Shown here: piece after piece, positions 9,441 to 21,249 of the stretch | Layout of the letters: each line of letters starts with the position of its first letter | Position numbering within the stretch: position 1 is the stretch's first letter | Source: Sclerodactyla briareus | Lineage: Eukaryota > Echinodermata > Holothuroidea > Dendrochirotida > Sclerodactylidae | Assembly: GCA_026419785.1 (NCBI GenBank) | Contig: JAODTK010005568.1 | Location: forward strand, 62,001 to 126,000 | Reading direction: 5' to 3' | Length of the DNA: 64,000 nt | Made by a program: the position numbers and the translations under genes | Notes under the pieces: model-generated | Told to the model about the DNA's origin: nothing | The model's input: the letters and a program-made list of their open reading frames with translations, nothing else | Databases searched by the model: none

Positions 9441-10920
9441 CAGACTGGTCCAGGATCTCAATGATCATCTTTGACGTTACGTTCAAAACAGAGGAGCTGA
9501 AGCCGCGGTACATTCCCGAACTCAGAGGGACCAGACGTTTTCTATCACCACGTATGGTGCCGATGAGAATGTGGGATGACGGTGCTAAAAGCACCAAGCG
9601 AGCTCGAAGATTGTTGTTTTGTTTTTTGGCTTTTTTTTTTTATAGTAAGTTGGATATGCCATCGTTCTAGAGAAGGACATCCGTTGACGGCACAGGCTGA
9701 GGGGTCGCCATTAGTATTAGGTATAACGGCCAGACGTCGCACCTGCAACAGGTGTGGGATTCAGGGAGCCACATGGGGCTCAGTGTAACACTACAAAGGT
9801 TTCCCCGTGCAGGAGGTTGGGGCAATGACGAAAGGACTGCCGCAACCAAGTGTTTGCGTCACTTGCGATAAGAAGGGACATTATCAGTGATTGTCACCAA
9901 CAGGGCGAGGCCAACACCAGCGCATGGCAGTTAGGGAGCGGAGGTGGTCCGGCGGCGGGTACCCAGGCTGGGTGACGGAAGGCAGTGCCCGGGCGGGGCT
10001 TCGTCTGACAGAATGGCATCTCCTACGCCCGTGGACGGCAGGCAAGACGTCAATGTGCCATCCATCGCAAGAACTGGTTGGAACCCCCATTAAGGACTGG
10101 GCTGCGGAGTTCAGAAGGCTGATCTGGGCTGTGGCAGAGGAGGAAAGAAAGCCGGGCGAGGTCCGGAGTCGGGTGCTGACGCGGCGAAAAGGTGAACATT
10201 CGGACGTTCGGGTCGAGTCAAGTGAGCCCCGGAGGAGACTGTATGGAGGATGGGGAGATAGTCCACATTGAGGAAGTTGGAAGCCAGGACGCACAGAGGC
10301 CCGAGAGTCCAGAGGGGCAAACGTGTGAGAATCTGGGGCACCACAGGGTTCAGAGTCAGAATGGGCGTAAGGATGGGAGCCAGGGTGGGCAAACTGTTGA
10401 GGGTCGGGAGGTGGAAAGGTTTGAGAGTCATGCAGGCTGGGTGAAGGGCTGAGGGCGAGCAGGTTGAGGGTTAGGGTGGGCAGTGGGTGGGGAATGCGGA
10501 GTGGACAACGGACCGAGTGTCAGTCGGGGCAGAGTGCCTGTGGTCCAGCATGTGGATGAGCCGACTTTAAGCGGGTTGATAGTCGGACCAGGCGTCTGTC
10601 GGGTGAATGAGGGGGGGGGAAATGCTTTGGAGACCGCGCGCCGTTACGACCCGTTTTGGACCGGCATGAGGACGACAGGCCAGGGCCAAGGCCCTTGTGC
10701 GCAAGTTGTATATATCTGCGGCGGCTGCGCCGCCCTGGTTCCAGTGCCCGGTGAACAGTTGTCCCGTAGTCTTCGCGTTAAAAAGATGTATCGGAAGGCA
10801 CAGGCCCAGGCAATTCCTAAATGGCCGGGTCGGTTTGGCTGCCCGCGTAAAAGGTTTGTCCACGTCCTGCAATTCGCTGCAGGAGTGGGCCAATCACTTA
10901 GCGTCTAAGCATCCCCGCAT
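9441..10920 (+). pseudogene. Tx1-like ORF1 copy with C-terminal C2H2-like finger
   Basis: The start reads IFDVTFKTEELKPRYIPEL, paralogous to 30145-30200. Knuckle 1 TCNRCGIQGATW (about 9737-9772) has lost its His. Knuckle 2 (9800-9835) is frame-broken. Knuckle 3 keeps CDKKGHY near 9860-9885. A Gly/Glu-rich linker spans 9900-10690. At about 10735-10800 PWFQCPVNSCPVVFALKRC looks like the first half of a C2H2 finger, and at 10865-10915 CNSLQEWANHLASKH supplies an H-x4-H. The same finger recurs at 13350, 18255-18425 and 31880-31950. Reverse-transcriptase sequence follows from about 11290. Frames shift repeatedly, so it is not functional. Confidence 0.6.
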
Positions 10921-11279
10921 GACATTGTCACACGATGTAACTTGGTATAAACTTGTGGTTTTCGCCCCGAGGGTAGCATGTTTGGTTACCCGTTGGACTA
11001 TATTTTCTTGATGTTGTGGTATTTATTCTGTGATTTTTTGTGATAACTATTTCACTTCTCCTCAGCACTGCCAACAAAACAGAGTGATCGTTTCCGAACA
11101 CCTCTTGAGATGCACATGATGTAGCGATTGGACCGAACTTCGTGCAGCTGACAATTTAGTTGATTGCATGGACGATCTGGTCTACCAGGATTTGTATCCC
11201 GGCGATACTCATGATTGAGATGCGCACCAAAATGTATTCTTAATTGTATTGAGGTGTCTGTGCATGAAAATGACAGAGC

Positions 11280-12330
11280 TGCTGGAACGGCATCGGCGGA
11301 TTGCCTCGTGAGTTTTATATCAAGTTCTATCCAAAGGCCGGTAATCCCCTCGGATTGGTGAATCGGAGACCCATTAGTTCACTGACAGTTGATTATAAGA
11401 AATGCCAAAAGTTACCCAGTAAGCTTGTAATGTTATGAATTATCTTGCTAGTGAGTTTCAGAACCTGCCCAGTCTCGGGTAGTCAATGCTGATAATCTGC
11501 AGTGATTGGAATGTCATGTTTAGAGTACTCCGTATGCGTAAAATGAATTTTGGTGACAATTTTATCAATTGGGTTCGTATTTTGTATAATGGTATTGGCA
11601 GTCGTGTTTGGGTAATGGTAATTCTCTCTGAGACGTTGACAGGGTTGTCCCCTGTATCCCGCTTTATATGTTTTATTCATTGAGCCCGTAGCCACAGTAT
11701 AATTAATAAGCGTCCCGTAGGATTTCGGGGTTCCGTATCCTGGGCGGAGGGGGCAAATGTCGTTAAAATGCTAACAGTATGCTGACGAGCGAACCTGTTT
11801 GTTTCCTCGCAGCAAGATATCGTGGGGTTCTTTAATGTTTTTAATTTTCTTCTTTAAACTTGAAGAATGTGTGGAGCTTACAACCCCTGAAACAACCGAG
11901 TCTTAGGCTGTGGAGCAATTCTGCTCCAAACAGCAGGTCTGTCACGCCCACGTATACATGATCAGTGTATTATTCACGTGTTATATAATGCTGATAATTC
12001 GTTCTTCTTGTATTCCAAGGTTAATAAATTAGTTAGGCTATATGTTTCGTCTATGCCTACTGACGTGTGCTGGCATCCCGTCCCTAGGTCTCGGACTGGG
12101 ATGCCCATCCTGGACCTCGGTGTACCATCCTCATCGTGCAATAAGTTTAAAGGGTTTTGGTTGAGAGTCGTCAAAACGCGTTTACCCTCGAACTGAGCTC
12201 AAGCAGTGGGGAATCAACTGTCTGTTCTGTGGTAAGTTGGAGACGATTGCTCCATTTTTTTTGAAGTGTAATTTTATCCAGCCTATATCGGATTGGGTTT
12301 GGCAGGTGTTTAAATTTAATTTTGTTTAGT
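11280..12330 (+). pseudogene. ORF2 reverse transcriptase and C-terminal zinc region (degenerate)
   Basis: RT landmarks in order: NRRPISSLTVDYK near 11365-11400 (family NWRPISLLNVDYK); NFGDNFINWVRILYNGIGSR at 11545-11605 (family GFGPNFIRWIRLLY, finger/palm segment); QYADE at 11775-11789, which is the catalytic YADD box with D to E, followed by SSQQDI. Further downstream INCLFCGKLETIAPFF near 12210-12260 matches the Cys-rich C-terminal region of Tx1 ORF2 (family CPFC...ET..H.F..C). The endonuclease part is absent, so the element has an internal deletion between ORF1 and RT. Stops and frame changes make it inactive. Confidence 0.65.
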
Positions 12331-12382
12331 ATCTTCATGTTTTCTCCTATGATTAGCTATTCCCGTTGAAGTTTTCGAGAGA

Positions 12383-13410
12383 ATGAAGAAATTTGGAGTT
12401 TATGTCAAGAATCATCTGCTAGCCGTTCAGTCTCTCCTTGGAGGATGCTGGGACTCACCCTTTTTCGAATGTGAGTTCAGGCCACAGTTTTGGCCTGCGT
12501 TCTACCGACTCTGTCTAACTACTTCATATGCAAAGGCTACTCTACTCTGGAGAAGTGGATCACGGTATCGAACGTGCACCACATGAACTGGACAATAACC
12601 TGATAAGGTATGTGCTTGGCAGGCACGGTAAAGTACTAACTGGGTTCGTGTCCGCTGCATCTGCAAGGCTCCCCAACGGTTACAATGGAAATTGGCTTCA
12701 TAAAGTTGAACTGACTTTTGATATTTCGTCTTCCTTGTCGCTCAGGTAGACAGTGCTGATCCATATTCAGGGCAGCCCCTGTCACAAGTGCTGTCCGTAG
12801 GCGGTCACATGGCTAAAGAGTGAACTGTTGATATCTTCGCTGGCTCGCCCAACAACTGCATTGATCCATGAAGGAGCCAAGTGGCCCAACCTGTCGTTGA
12901 GAAAGAGGATGTCGCTGCCGTAGACGTTATAGTGGAGACTGGCGAGCCAGTCAAAACCCCTGAAGTGCCTGATGCGTTGTTGAGGAGCACCAATTGGAGC
13001 TTGTCGAGCCAGTCGTCCGCCGAGGAAACTGTTGGAAACCAGCCAGCTCCGGAGGAGGATTTGGAGGACGAGAGTCACGAGAGGTGAACATTTTCGAGAT
13101 GGGTGCCGGCAGCAAACAGCCTCCCCCGCTCAGGAGCTGGTGGAAATCTCCAAAGCTGAGTGGGTTGAAAATCGCACCAGACGCCACTTCAGTAGGAGAG
13201 AGGGCCCTGGAAAAGGGTGAAGGCCAAGAAGGCGCGACAGGAGTCTCCCAGGCCACCAACCATGCGGGCCAGGTCGACGGACCGAAAAGGAGACAACGTT
13301 TCTCGAGCAAAGGACCTAGTGCACAAGTCCAATATCTTCACTGCTGCGCACCATGGTTCCAGTGCCCGGAGGAAGGATGCACAAGTTTTTTCTCCCTTTT
13401 TTTTTCCATA
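12383..13410 (+). pseudogene. Tx1-like ORF1 copy (RNA-binding fold, acidic linker, C2H2 start)
   Basis: Frame 12570-12740 reads APHELDNNLIRYVLGRHGKV, closely paralogous to APIELEDDIIRYILGRFGKV at 30270-30330. A degenerate knuckle lies at 12776-12820 (CHKC and a GGH-like remnant split by a frameshift). An acidic Glu/Val linker spans 12880-13085. At 13345-13390 WFQCPEEGCTSFF is the same C2H2 half as at 10740, after which T-rich sequence interrupts it. It immediately follows the RT end of the previous element, so copies are stacked head to tail. Confidence 0.6.
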
Positions 13411-14085
13411 ATGTATTTCACCTCAATCGCTAGTATCAAATGTTCCTGGTTAAGAGACAGGGGAAAATGCAGTCAATATGTGACCTGGTTAGGTAGAGTG
13501 ACTGTGCCATTAGTAGTGTGGCGGACTTGGGTGAGGTTGATGTTTATATAGAAGAGAAGGCCGAGTCGGTTCCGCAAGTCCAGAAGAAAGGGCACTGGAG
13601 GCGGAGTTTTAGTACTCTAGCTTCGTAACAGAAGTCCTGGTGCAGCGGGATATTTGTCCGCTCTTGATTATTCTTGTAACAACCGTCGGCACCCGTCAGG
13701 AGTTGTTCAGGTCATGTTTGTCCGGTAAGGCGCTGTACAGTCACGTGCGGGTCACCGAGGGACTGGGCATATCATCTGCCATGAGGTGTCGGGATTTCGT
13801 TACAATATTATTTCGGTTTTGTTTTTGTTCACATGATTTGGTACATTATGTAATTTTACAGAAGTTGTATATAAATACACTTGAAAGACAAGGCGATCGC
13901 CAGAAAGTGTCTGCCTGGTTGCGCGATCAGTGGGTTGTATTATTCCTACACAAAAAACCAACTAGTTCATGCAGAACCATCGTCATGTCAAATGAACCTC
14001 ACATATTTTCACATAAAAATTCCTAAATCACTGACCTATAAGTTTTACTCTTAATACAAAAGTCCCTTAATTGGATTTTCTTCTT
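13411..14085. other. Interval with dispersed repeat shared with 27788-27925
   Basis: Segment 13890-14015 ('cgcctggttgcgcga' type sequence, then 'ccaactagttcatgcaga') aligns by eye with 27788-27925, including 'catcacat/cctcacat...ttttca'. This is a dispersed non-coding repeat of unknown type. The rest shows no motif. Confidence 0.45.
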
Positions 14086-14112
14086 CCCCCCCCCCCCCCC
14101 CCCCCCCCCCCC
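14086..14112 (+). repeat. Poly-C tract, 27 nt
   Basis: Uninterrupted run of C preceded by a pyrimidine stretch. Such tracts are prone to length error and could break assembly. Confidence 0.95.
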
Positions 14113-14149
14113 ACAGTCACTACGAATGATCCGCCCGACAGAATACCAA

Positions 14150-14424
14150 GCTATCGTTGCGTGCCATTGACTCCTTGACCTGGAAGGCTGGAGGGCAGAG
14201 ACGAACATATCCACGGTCTTGAGAGGTACTCGATATTCCTTCCTTCCTTCATACCCCATAGTGACCTTACCTACGACTTTCACGATCCTCCTATCCGTAT
14301 CGCTTCTCGGACCCTTCTTTCGGCGTGTCTCACATACGTTCAACATCTATGCCGCGTAATTCCAAGCTAGTTAGGCATAAGCCCAGTTGGACGTTGAGCC
14401 TCCTTTCGCTCTTTCTTCCCCTAG
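14150..14424 (+). promoter_or_regulatory. Retrotransposon 5' leader, copy 3
   Basis: Shares the upstream block with the other leaders: 'cggtcttgagaggtactcga', then 'ataccccatag'. 'atcgcttctcgg' at 14299-14310 matches U2 snRNA, and the remainder of the U2-like part is degraded (14311-14331). The donor-like site seen in other copies is absent. It ends in a pyrimidine-rich 'ctctttcttcccctag' at about 14409-14424, a splice-acceptor-like site directly before ORF1. This copy may have lost the leader intron, or an internal deletion may have removed it. Confidence 0.55.
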
Positions 14425-16260
14425 GTGCAGTGTGGGAGAGTCCTTTGAAATTTAGCAGAAGAAGAGGATAGATTTGTCTTGCCCATCTTTTGCATTCAGG
14501 ACCTCAACGGTGGAAAGTTTGATGTTCTTGGCAACTTAGAGAAGAACTGTTTCGCTACTGCCCATTCTGGGGATCAAGTGGTTTTCCCCCCCCCCGCCCC
14601 CATTCCTTCTCAATTGTCCGGTCGCATCATGGAAGTGCGGTTTGAAGAGTTCCCCATCATGGCGAATTCACCACCGACGAACTTATCAGGGATAAGTCTA
14701 TCCAGTTGACGTTGAGTCCATCCGAGAGGGGGAGAGTCTTTGAAATTTTACAGAAGAAGAGGATAGATTTGGCTGCCCATCTGTTTGCAGTTCAGGACTC
14801 AACGGTGGAAAGTTTGATGTTCTTGGCAAGCTTAAGAAGAACTGTTTTCGGCTACTGCCCATTCTGGGGATAAAGTGGTCATCCTTCTCAATTGTCCGGT
14901 CGCATCATGGAAGTGCGGTTTGAAGAGTTCCCCATCATGGCGAATTCACCACGAACGTTAGTCAGGGATAAGTCTATCCAGTTGACGTTGAGTCCATCTG
15001 AGAGGGGGAGAGTCTTTGACATCCTGAAGGAGACGGGGATGATCCGGCCGCCCATCGGTTTGCTGTGCAAGACCTAACCGGTGGAAAGTTCGATGTGACG
15101 TTCAAAACAGAAGGTTTCCGCCGCTGTTTTGGCCATCTTTGAGTAAGGAAAAGAAACTGTTTTTCGGCTTAATGCCTACTCCAGGTATAGAGTGGTTACT
15201 CTGCTTAATTGTCCCCGTCGAGTTTGATGACAATATTGTGCAGTACATTCTGGGGAAGTACGGGCGCATCATGGGAGTGCGGTGGTGATGTTTAAAGAGT
15301 TTCCCACACTCTTTAATGGGAACTGGCAGTACCGGATGGACCTCTAAGAGGATATACCATCGTCCATCATGATGGAGGGGCAGACCAGCATGGATCCGGT
15401 ACTCGGGCAGCCACGGACATGTCTGAGGTGTGGATCGTTGGGGCACATCGCGGCGGCCTGTTCCGTATCCGATGTTTTTTTTCGGTGGTCCCCGAGAGGG
15501 ACACATTGCTAAGGGTGCAAACTAATATAACCCACACAATCTGCGGTAGAGATGGGCATTACACAAGTTTTGCCCCATGTCTTTCGCAAATATGGCTAAT
15601 CCCAACCGTTCGAAGGACTGGCAGGATACAGAGGTGGTCATGGTGCAGGGGCCGGTTACGAAGGAAATGGCTCCCCGAGTCCTGTTGAAGGGGCCGACCG
15701 TCGACACAGCTGGAGCAACGGGGAGTGGGGGTACACCGACAATTTGTTCGGGTGATGGGTTTACCGATGGCGATGCTGGTCGGGTAGTTTGAAGGAGAAG
15801 GCGCCCCTGGGGAGGATCTCTTCGGAAGAGGTTCCCCCCACCCAGTAACTGTTTATGGACGCGCCGGCAAGATGGACGGAGGAAATTATACCGGCACAGA
15901 CTTGACTTTGGGGGTCCAGGAGACCCCTGGCGAAATGATCTGGCGGAGGCAGTACAGTAGGGGGAGTCTAATCGTTCGACCTACCCAGGGCTGATAGGGA
16001 GATCCTCGGGGAGTTCGCCGAATGACCGTAAGGCTGACGTGTGAGGGCAAAGAAAGAAAGAAGGAAATGTGGCAGGAGATGGATTTGAAGGTGACAGTGG
16101 AAGAGGGCAGAAGCAGTCCTCCAGTGAGGAAGGCTGGCCACAAAGAACAGGGGGGAGCCAGGCTCTGGAATATAGCGGGCTCAGAAGTTGGCTCTCTCCG
16201 AGAACTAGATTGGGGGCGTCCGTGGAAAAGGCGACGAGATGTAGAGGGATCAGGAATCGT
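14425..16260 (+). pseudogene. Tx1-like ORF1 with internal tandem duplication
   Basis: Begins with three tandem copies of an N-terminal module (see separate repeat). It continues with KFDVTFKTE near 15090-15115, EFDDNIVQYILGKYGRIMG at about 15218-15275 and a perfect CX2CX4HX4C knuckle CLRCGSLGHIAAAC at 15420-15461. Later knuckles near 15485-15560 are degraded. The tail (15850-16260) is Glu/Lys/Gly rich. The fold before the knuckle and the knuckle itself are the hallmarks of Tx1-clade ORF1. Stops at the module joins show it is dead. Confidence 0.65.
14427..15060 (+). repeat. About 285-bp tandem duplication inside ORF1 (three partial units)
   Basis: Units start near 14427, 14720 and 14999 (spacing about 292 and 280). 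Each has 'gggagagtc..tttgaaat' or 'gacat', then 'gaagaagaggatagattt' (diverged in unit 3). Units 1 and 2 share 'tcaattgtccggtcgcatca', 'gttccccatcatggcgaatt' and 'cagttgacgttgagtccatc'. Units 1 and 2 are nearly identical apart from a C-run insertion near 14587. Confidence 0.85.
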
Positions 16261-16879
16261 TTAATGGTGGCTCGATTGTTTAGCTGTCTCTTTGTTCCCT
16301 TTACCTTCGATGACTTTGTAGCGACCAGGGGTCATCATGCCATGGCCACCCAGGGGAGGACTCTTTAGTACATTCACGTTCCCCGTGTTGAAGTGGTGCG
16401 ATGCGGTGCGGGGCCCCGTGAGTGGGCGATGACATTGCGTTCCATGCACCCGGGAGAAAGTTGTGGTCTTTTTTAATTCTTCTACTTATACTCAGTCTGT
16501 TGAGTAGATTAATTGGCCTGTGTGGGGTTGATTGGGGGAGTTTTCGTGTTCTTGATACATAATTCTTTAAGGATATTCTGGGCACTGTATTTCTGGTGTG
16601 TTTTTTTTTAAACAAGGCTCATTGATTCGGTTTTGTAATGTCTATATTGGTTTGTTCACCAAAACGTGCATGAGAACTCCATCCCCCACCACCTACCCCC
16701 CCCCCAACCTCCTCACTTCCCGAATTACCATTGACTCTGCTTTTGTGTCCTTTTCCAGGTCTACTACATAACCGCATAGCCTGTATATTTTGAATCAATG
16801 AAAGAATTGTTCTTTTCGGGCTGGTATCACTTATCAAATGATACGCCTGACCATCTCGTTCTCCTCATTTAAAGGATCC
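16261..16879. other. Interval without supported gene
   Basis: No motif in either strand. A C-rich segment lies at 16681-16715. It may hold a decayed 3' end of the preceding element. Confidence 0.35.
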
Positions 16880-18440
16880 TGGGGTGCCGATATTGACGTA
16901 CTCCCCACAGGTGCGGTGTACCCATTGAGTACTTCTGGGGGTACAGAGTTTGCCCATGCATGTCAGTTCACAACATTACGTTTAAGAACGAGTGACCTCC
17001 GCCGGAAACACTGGCCTTCCCTTTCCCCTCGAATGACTTCTGGAGCATCGGGCGTACCCAACTCCGTGAATATGGTCCAGATTTTTGCCGCAGGCCCTCT
17101 GTGTAGACCCCGAGGAGGCGTTAATTTCAACACATCCTCGTCTGGTATGGAAGATCGTGTCATTCACAGCACCTGTGCCTTACAGTATACGCAGATCAAG
17201 ACGGGCCGACGTCATGCGAAAATGCAGCTGGAGAGGGACCTCCCCAACCTCCATGCGTTTATGCAGGCAGCTGCCCTATGGCTGTCCGCTACTGGGGACA
17301 GCCGCTTTACGTGTCTCAAGTGTGGGGAAAAGGGCCACCTACAGGGTTCTAATTGCAGTTTCTACGCTGTTTATCAGATTTCGTTCGCGGGCTGGGTCCT
17401 TTTGCCCGAGACTGTAGGAAGCTCATGAGAATGCCCCATCGTGATAAGGAGGGGCCACGGCGAGGGTTCTGCCCGGTGTCCTTCGCGAATCGCGCTTCGC
17501 ATCCTGAGGCCAATCCGCATGCTCCGGTGGTCCCGGGAGAGGTTAAGCGCGCCTCTACATAGCAGCTGAGGGAGGGCCCGGAAGAGGCTGAGGACGTCAC
17601 GGCGGTCTCCCGGAACACAGCCGGGGGAGGTGTCTGTGGTTGATACTGCTACTGATGACGACATGGAAACATCAGGTAAAGCGCGCCTCTTCGGAGCTGC
17701 TGAGGGCGCTGGAGAGGGGAGAGGGAGAGTAGTCACGGTCCGTACACACAGCAGGCGAAGATGTTCTGGGGGTGCGCCGAATGCTACAGATGATGACATG
17801 GACAGCAGGCCAGTTTTTTTTACCCAGCTGTGGTGAGGACTACGGGGGGATGGAGTTGCCACGGGAGAGAAGAGAAGGAGAGGGGAGGAGGGATGAGGAT
17901 GTCCAGAGAATGGAAGAGGCGGGTCGCAGAGATCGACGACCAAGGGAGAAAGAAAAGGAAAGCCCTTGAGCAGAACAGTCATGGGCGATTCCGTGCAGCC
18001 GGCCCCTTGTCAGGACGACAGGAATTTAGACGCCCCCCCTAGGGTGACAGACACCTCGCGCCAGACAAGACATCGGGGCGAAGCCATCAGTGTTCTCGCA
18101 GGCGGCGGAGGAAGGTGGGGACACGCGTGTGAGGGCCGAGTCACCTTCGCAGACACTCTGGGTCGCGGCCCGGTCTCGGTCGGTGTACAAGAAAGAGTCG
18201 AGGGGGGTCATTCTGCGATCGCAAGTGGCGGTACAGCAGAAGCCTTGATGGCTTGCACAGTGGAGGGGTGTACGGTACCCCCCTTCATCGAGTATTGACA
18301 GTTACAGAACCATTGCAGGCGGACAACCCGGGGTTCAGAGCCATGGGTCCCTTGATACCGGTGCCAGGTGGTCGTGCAACCAACTCAGGGAGTGGGCAAA
18401 CCCCATGCGAGGCACCACTCACGGTTCGTGGTCGACGCTG
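16880..18440 (+). pseudogene. Tx1-like ORF1 copy with three knuckles and C-terminal finger remnant
   Basis: Reads IKTGRRHAKMQLERDLPNL at about 17190-17250, the last strand of the RNA-binding fold. Then TCLKCGEKGHLQGSNC near 17310-17355 is a CCHC knuckle with one extra residue before the last Cys. FARDCRK near 17405-17425 is the end of knuckle 2, and HRDKEG plus CPVSFA near 17440-17490 is knuckle 3 remains. A Glu/Gly/Arg linker follows to 18240. CTVEGCTVP near 18258-18285 and CNQLREWAN near 18378-18402 correspond to the C2H2 region of the copy at 10735-10915. Frameshifts separate these parts. Confidence 0.6.
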
Positions 18441-18503
18441 ATCCAACGTATTTCAACGATTTACCACCGCAGATCTTGAGCCCCCGTTTTTACAGGTGGT
18501 TGG

Positions 18504-18990
18504 ATGGGTGTCGGTGATGTTGGTTGGGTGAGCGTATTTTTGTTTGTTTGTTTTCAATTTTATAAATGGGAAACCATCAATTTATACCATCTAGGAAACT
18601 CTACATTCTTTTCGTTCCCATTCACCAACCTTGTGTTTAATTCTGATATTGTTGATTTGTTCCTAAGCAAGGTAAACCCTGTAGCGTTGATTTTCTATTA
18701 TCAAATAAGGCTTTCGATATGTACACTGGGAATTTTTTTTAAGATTTACGGCCGTTTAAAATGTGGACTTATTCCCTCACATGAATTATTTTTGTATCCT
18801 GGCATCGGCACAATGACCCTCCTGGAAAAATTGAACTCTCACTTAACGTGTGTGAGGTTCGTTGACTCCTTCCCTCGGGTTTTAACCTACACCTACCCAG
18901 AACAGATCAGAAACCTAGCCACTGAGAACCTACAGTACACTGGGTGTAATCACAGTGCCACGATATGTCAGAAGCTCGTCATGTCCTGAG
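18504..18990 (+). pseudogene. ORF2 reverse-transcriptase fragment
   Basis: Sequence 18629-18770 ('cttgtgtttaattctgatat', 'ttgatttg', 'aaggctttcgatatg') aligns by eye with 37095-37215, which encodes the RT block DIVDFS...DQHKAFDKAHW. An earlier piece, 18540-18610, aligns with 37897-37970. The catalytic-Asp block is reduced to NKAFD. The open frame of 161 codons is fortuitous in part, since the RT homology crosses frames. Confidence 0.5.
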
Positions 18991-19944
18991 CTTGTCCACC
19001 ACTGTCGTTTTCCAAAGGTTCAATAGTTAGGCGGGAGAGTGTTTGGAAACATGTGAGTACTGTTTCCCCTCTTGGTTCCACTGATATATGCCACAAAAAA
19101 GTCTCTCAACATAGTCCTAGGAATTCCGTGTAACTAATTCCATGGAATAGAGAATTCTGGTCACACCTTACAAGTTGCCAATGTGCCGAATGACAGCTGA
19201 GGAAATGAATTCAAGTGGAGTAAAAACGTGGAAAAAATCAGTGTACATTTAAACGATGTTGCGTTGCGTCACATATTTCCGAAACTCACTAAATGTAGGC
19301 TTCCGATATAACCCTTGAACATTTTAGGCGATCATCTCCTTGCAGGACTTACACACATTGGGAACTCACTTTTGTTTATGAGCAACCCCACCAAAATAGT
19401 ACTGCCCACCCCCCCCCAAAACTGGTTACAGCATATGATATTATATTGCTAAATAACACCGGTTCATGATATGATAATGTTTCATGACCCCCCTCCCCCA
19501 TATGAAGAATAATTGGGAGAAATTGAGTCCGACCTTGGCCTTGAGGCGGTTTTTTTTTTTGGCGGCCTCGGCTCGGAGGCTTAGGCCTCATAACTTCCAG
19601 CCTTGGGTTTTGGCCGAGACCGCTATTAAAGCGATAGAAAAATCTATATATATAATATAATATATTATAAATAATATATATATATATCATATTTCTATGA
19701 CTAATCTTAGCTTCTGGATTTGTTTGAATAACTGCGCCAACTTGGACTACTCCACCTAGGAATATGTCGCTTTTGTACAAGAATTTCAACTTGCACTGGC
19801 GCGGCCACCTGGCCACTCACGTCACTCACACATATCATGGGGGCACGTAAAACATCAACAGACAACTGTTACGACGATGTATGCCGACTCTTGGATATCA
19901 AGTTATGGTTATCACGAACACTAGAGTTCAACGGAAACAAACCA
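18991..19944. other. Interval with AT microsatellite and GC-rich repeat
   Basis: Contains a TA-rich microsatellite at about 19645-19690 and a GC-rich block (19540-19620, 'ggcggcctcggctcggaggc'). No supported gene. The minus-strand frame over 19376-19816 is interrupted low complexity. Confidence 0.4.
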
Positions 19945-20880
19945 ACCGCCAAAAGGCTTAGTGATCCTTGACTCTTTCTGACAACCTATAGCCCGACACA
20001 AGGACAAATGGGAGATTGTACGGCTCATTATGGGCACAAAAGTCCGACAAATTTCCAACCAACCAACAAGAGTTTCCTACTCGTGATAGAAAGACGACAC
20101 ACTCATTCCACTTTTTTCAGTCTTTGAACCCGGGTTAGCTCTGATGACCTGTGACCTGACCCCCAAAACCAAAGGAATCATGTACTCATCGCAGGAACAT
20201 CATACCCTGTATGAGCTTCATCTATCCAGGTGGGGTCAGTTCTCATGTTTACATCCAAAATTGACCAAATTGACTTTTCACAAATTTTCCTATTTTTGAC
20301 AAATTCACTCCGACCTATACCAAAACAATAGGGTTCCTGTATCCCCATAAGAAGCTACACACGAAATTTTTGAACCCATCAGACCAACCATTCTGGACTT
20401 ATCGTGTTTACAAGGTTTTCAGACTTTGACCTCTGGTAGAACCTCGACCTGACCCCAAAACATAGGGTTCATGTTATCTCACATGGGAACACACTACCAA
20501 TATACTTATCATCCAGAACAGTCGAGTTTCGTGTTCCCAAGCCAAAATTGGCCAAATTATTGACTTTTCACAAATTTTCTATATTTTTGAACCAAATTCA
20601 CCCTCGACCTATACTAAAAACAACTAGCATTCCTGTACTCCCCATAAGAAGCTACACACCAATTTGAACCTGAAATCCAGCCCACCATTCTGGACTTATC
20701 GGGTTCACGAAGGTTTCATACTTTGACCTCTGGTGACCTCAGATGACCTCTGACCTGACCCCAAAACATAGGGTTCATGTACTCATCATGGGGGACATAC
20801 CTACCAAGTTGAGCTTTTCATCCATCCAGTGGGGTTAAGTCATTGTGTCAAAGCCAGGTGTCACAACATACGCTGCCTCT
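19945..20880 (+). repeat. Internally tandem element, about 300-bp units, array 1
   Basis: The head 'aaaaggcttagtgatccttg' (19950-19970) is shared with 46808-46830. Then come units of about 300 bp, each with 'gacctgacccc', 'aaaacatagggttcatgt', 'actcatcatgg', 'ccaaaattggccaaa' and 'cacaaattttc'. Unit marks are near 20150, 20450 and 20750. The tail 'aagccaggtgtcacaaca' resembles the end of the array at 48025-48060. No coding potential. Confidence 0.75.
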
Positions 20881-21249
20881 CTCGTACCAGAGAGCCGGGA
20901 AGGACTGACCTCAGCAAATTCCGTCTCCACTAATGCGTAATGCATATCGTTTGGAACTTGGCTGCCCAGGGCCAGGGACCTGAGGCCCCCCTATCTTGGG
21001 TTAGGTTTATGTTTTTTATTTTAAATGGAGTATAAACTAGTCAGCCTTTACACGGAGGAAGAACAGTTTGGAACACTCGAAATTTTGTTCCCATTTCATG
21101 TATTATACTTTTTGGAAGAGTGTATCCGTTTGTTGTTTTTTGTCTCATCCTTGTGTCTATCGGTATCTAATTATACATTCCAACAAGGCATGGTCCTTGC
21201 TATATATAAAAGATAGTTACTTTATACTGTAAGGGCCATTTCCGGCCAT

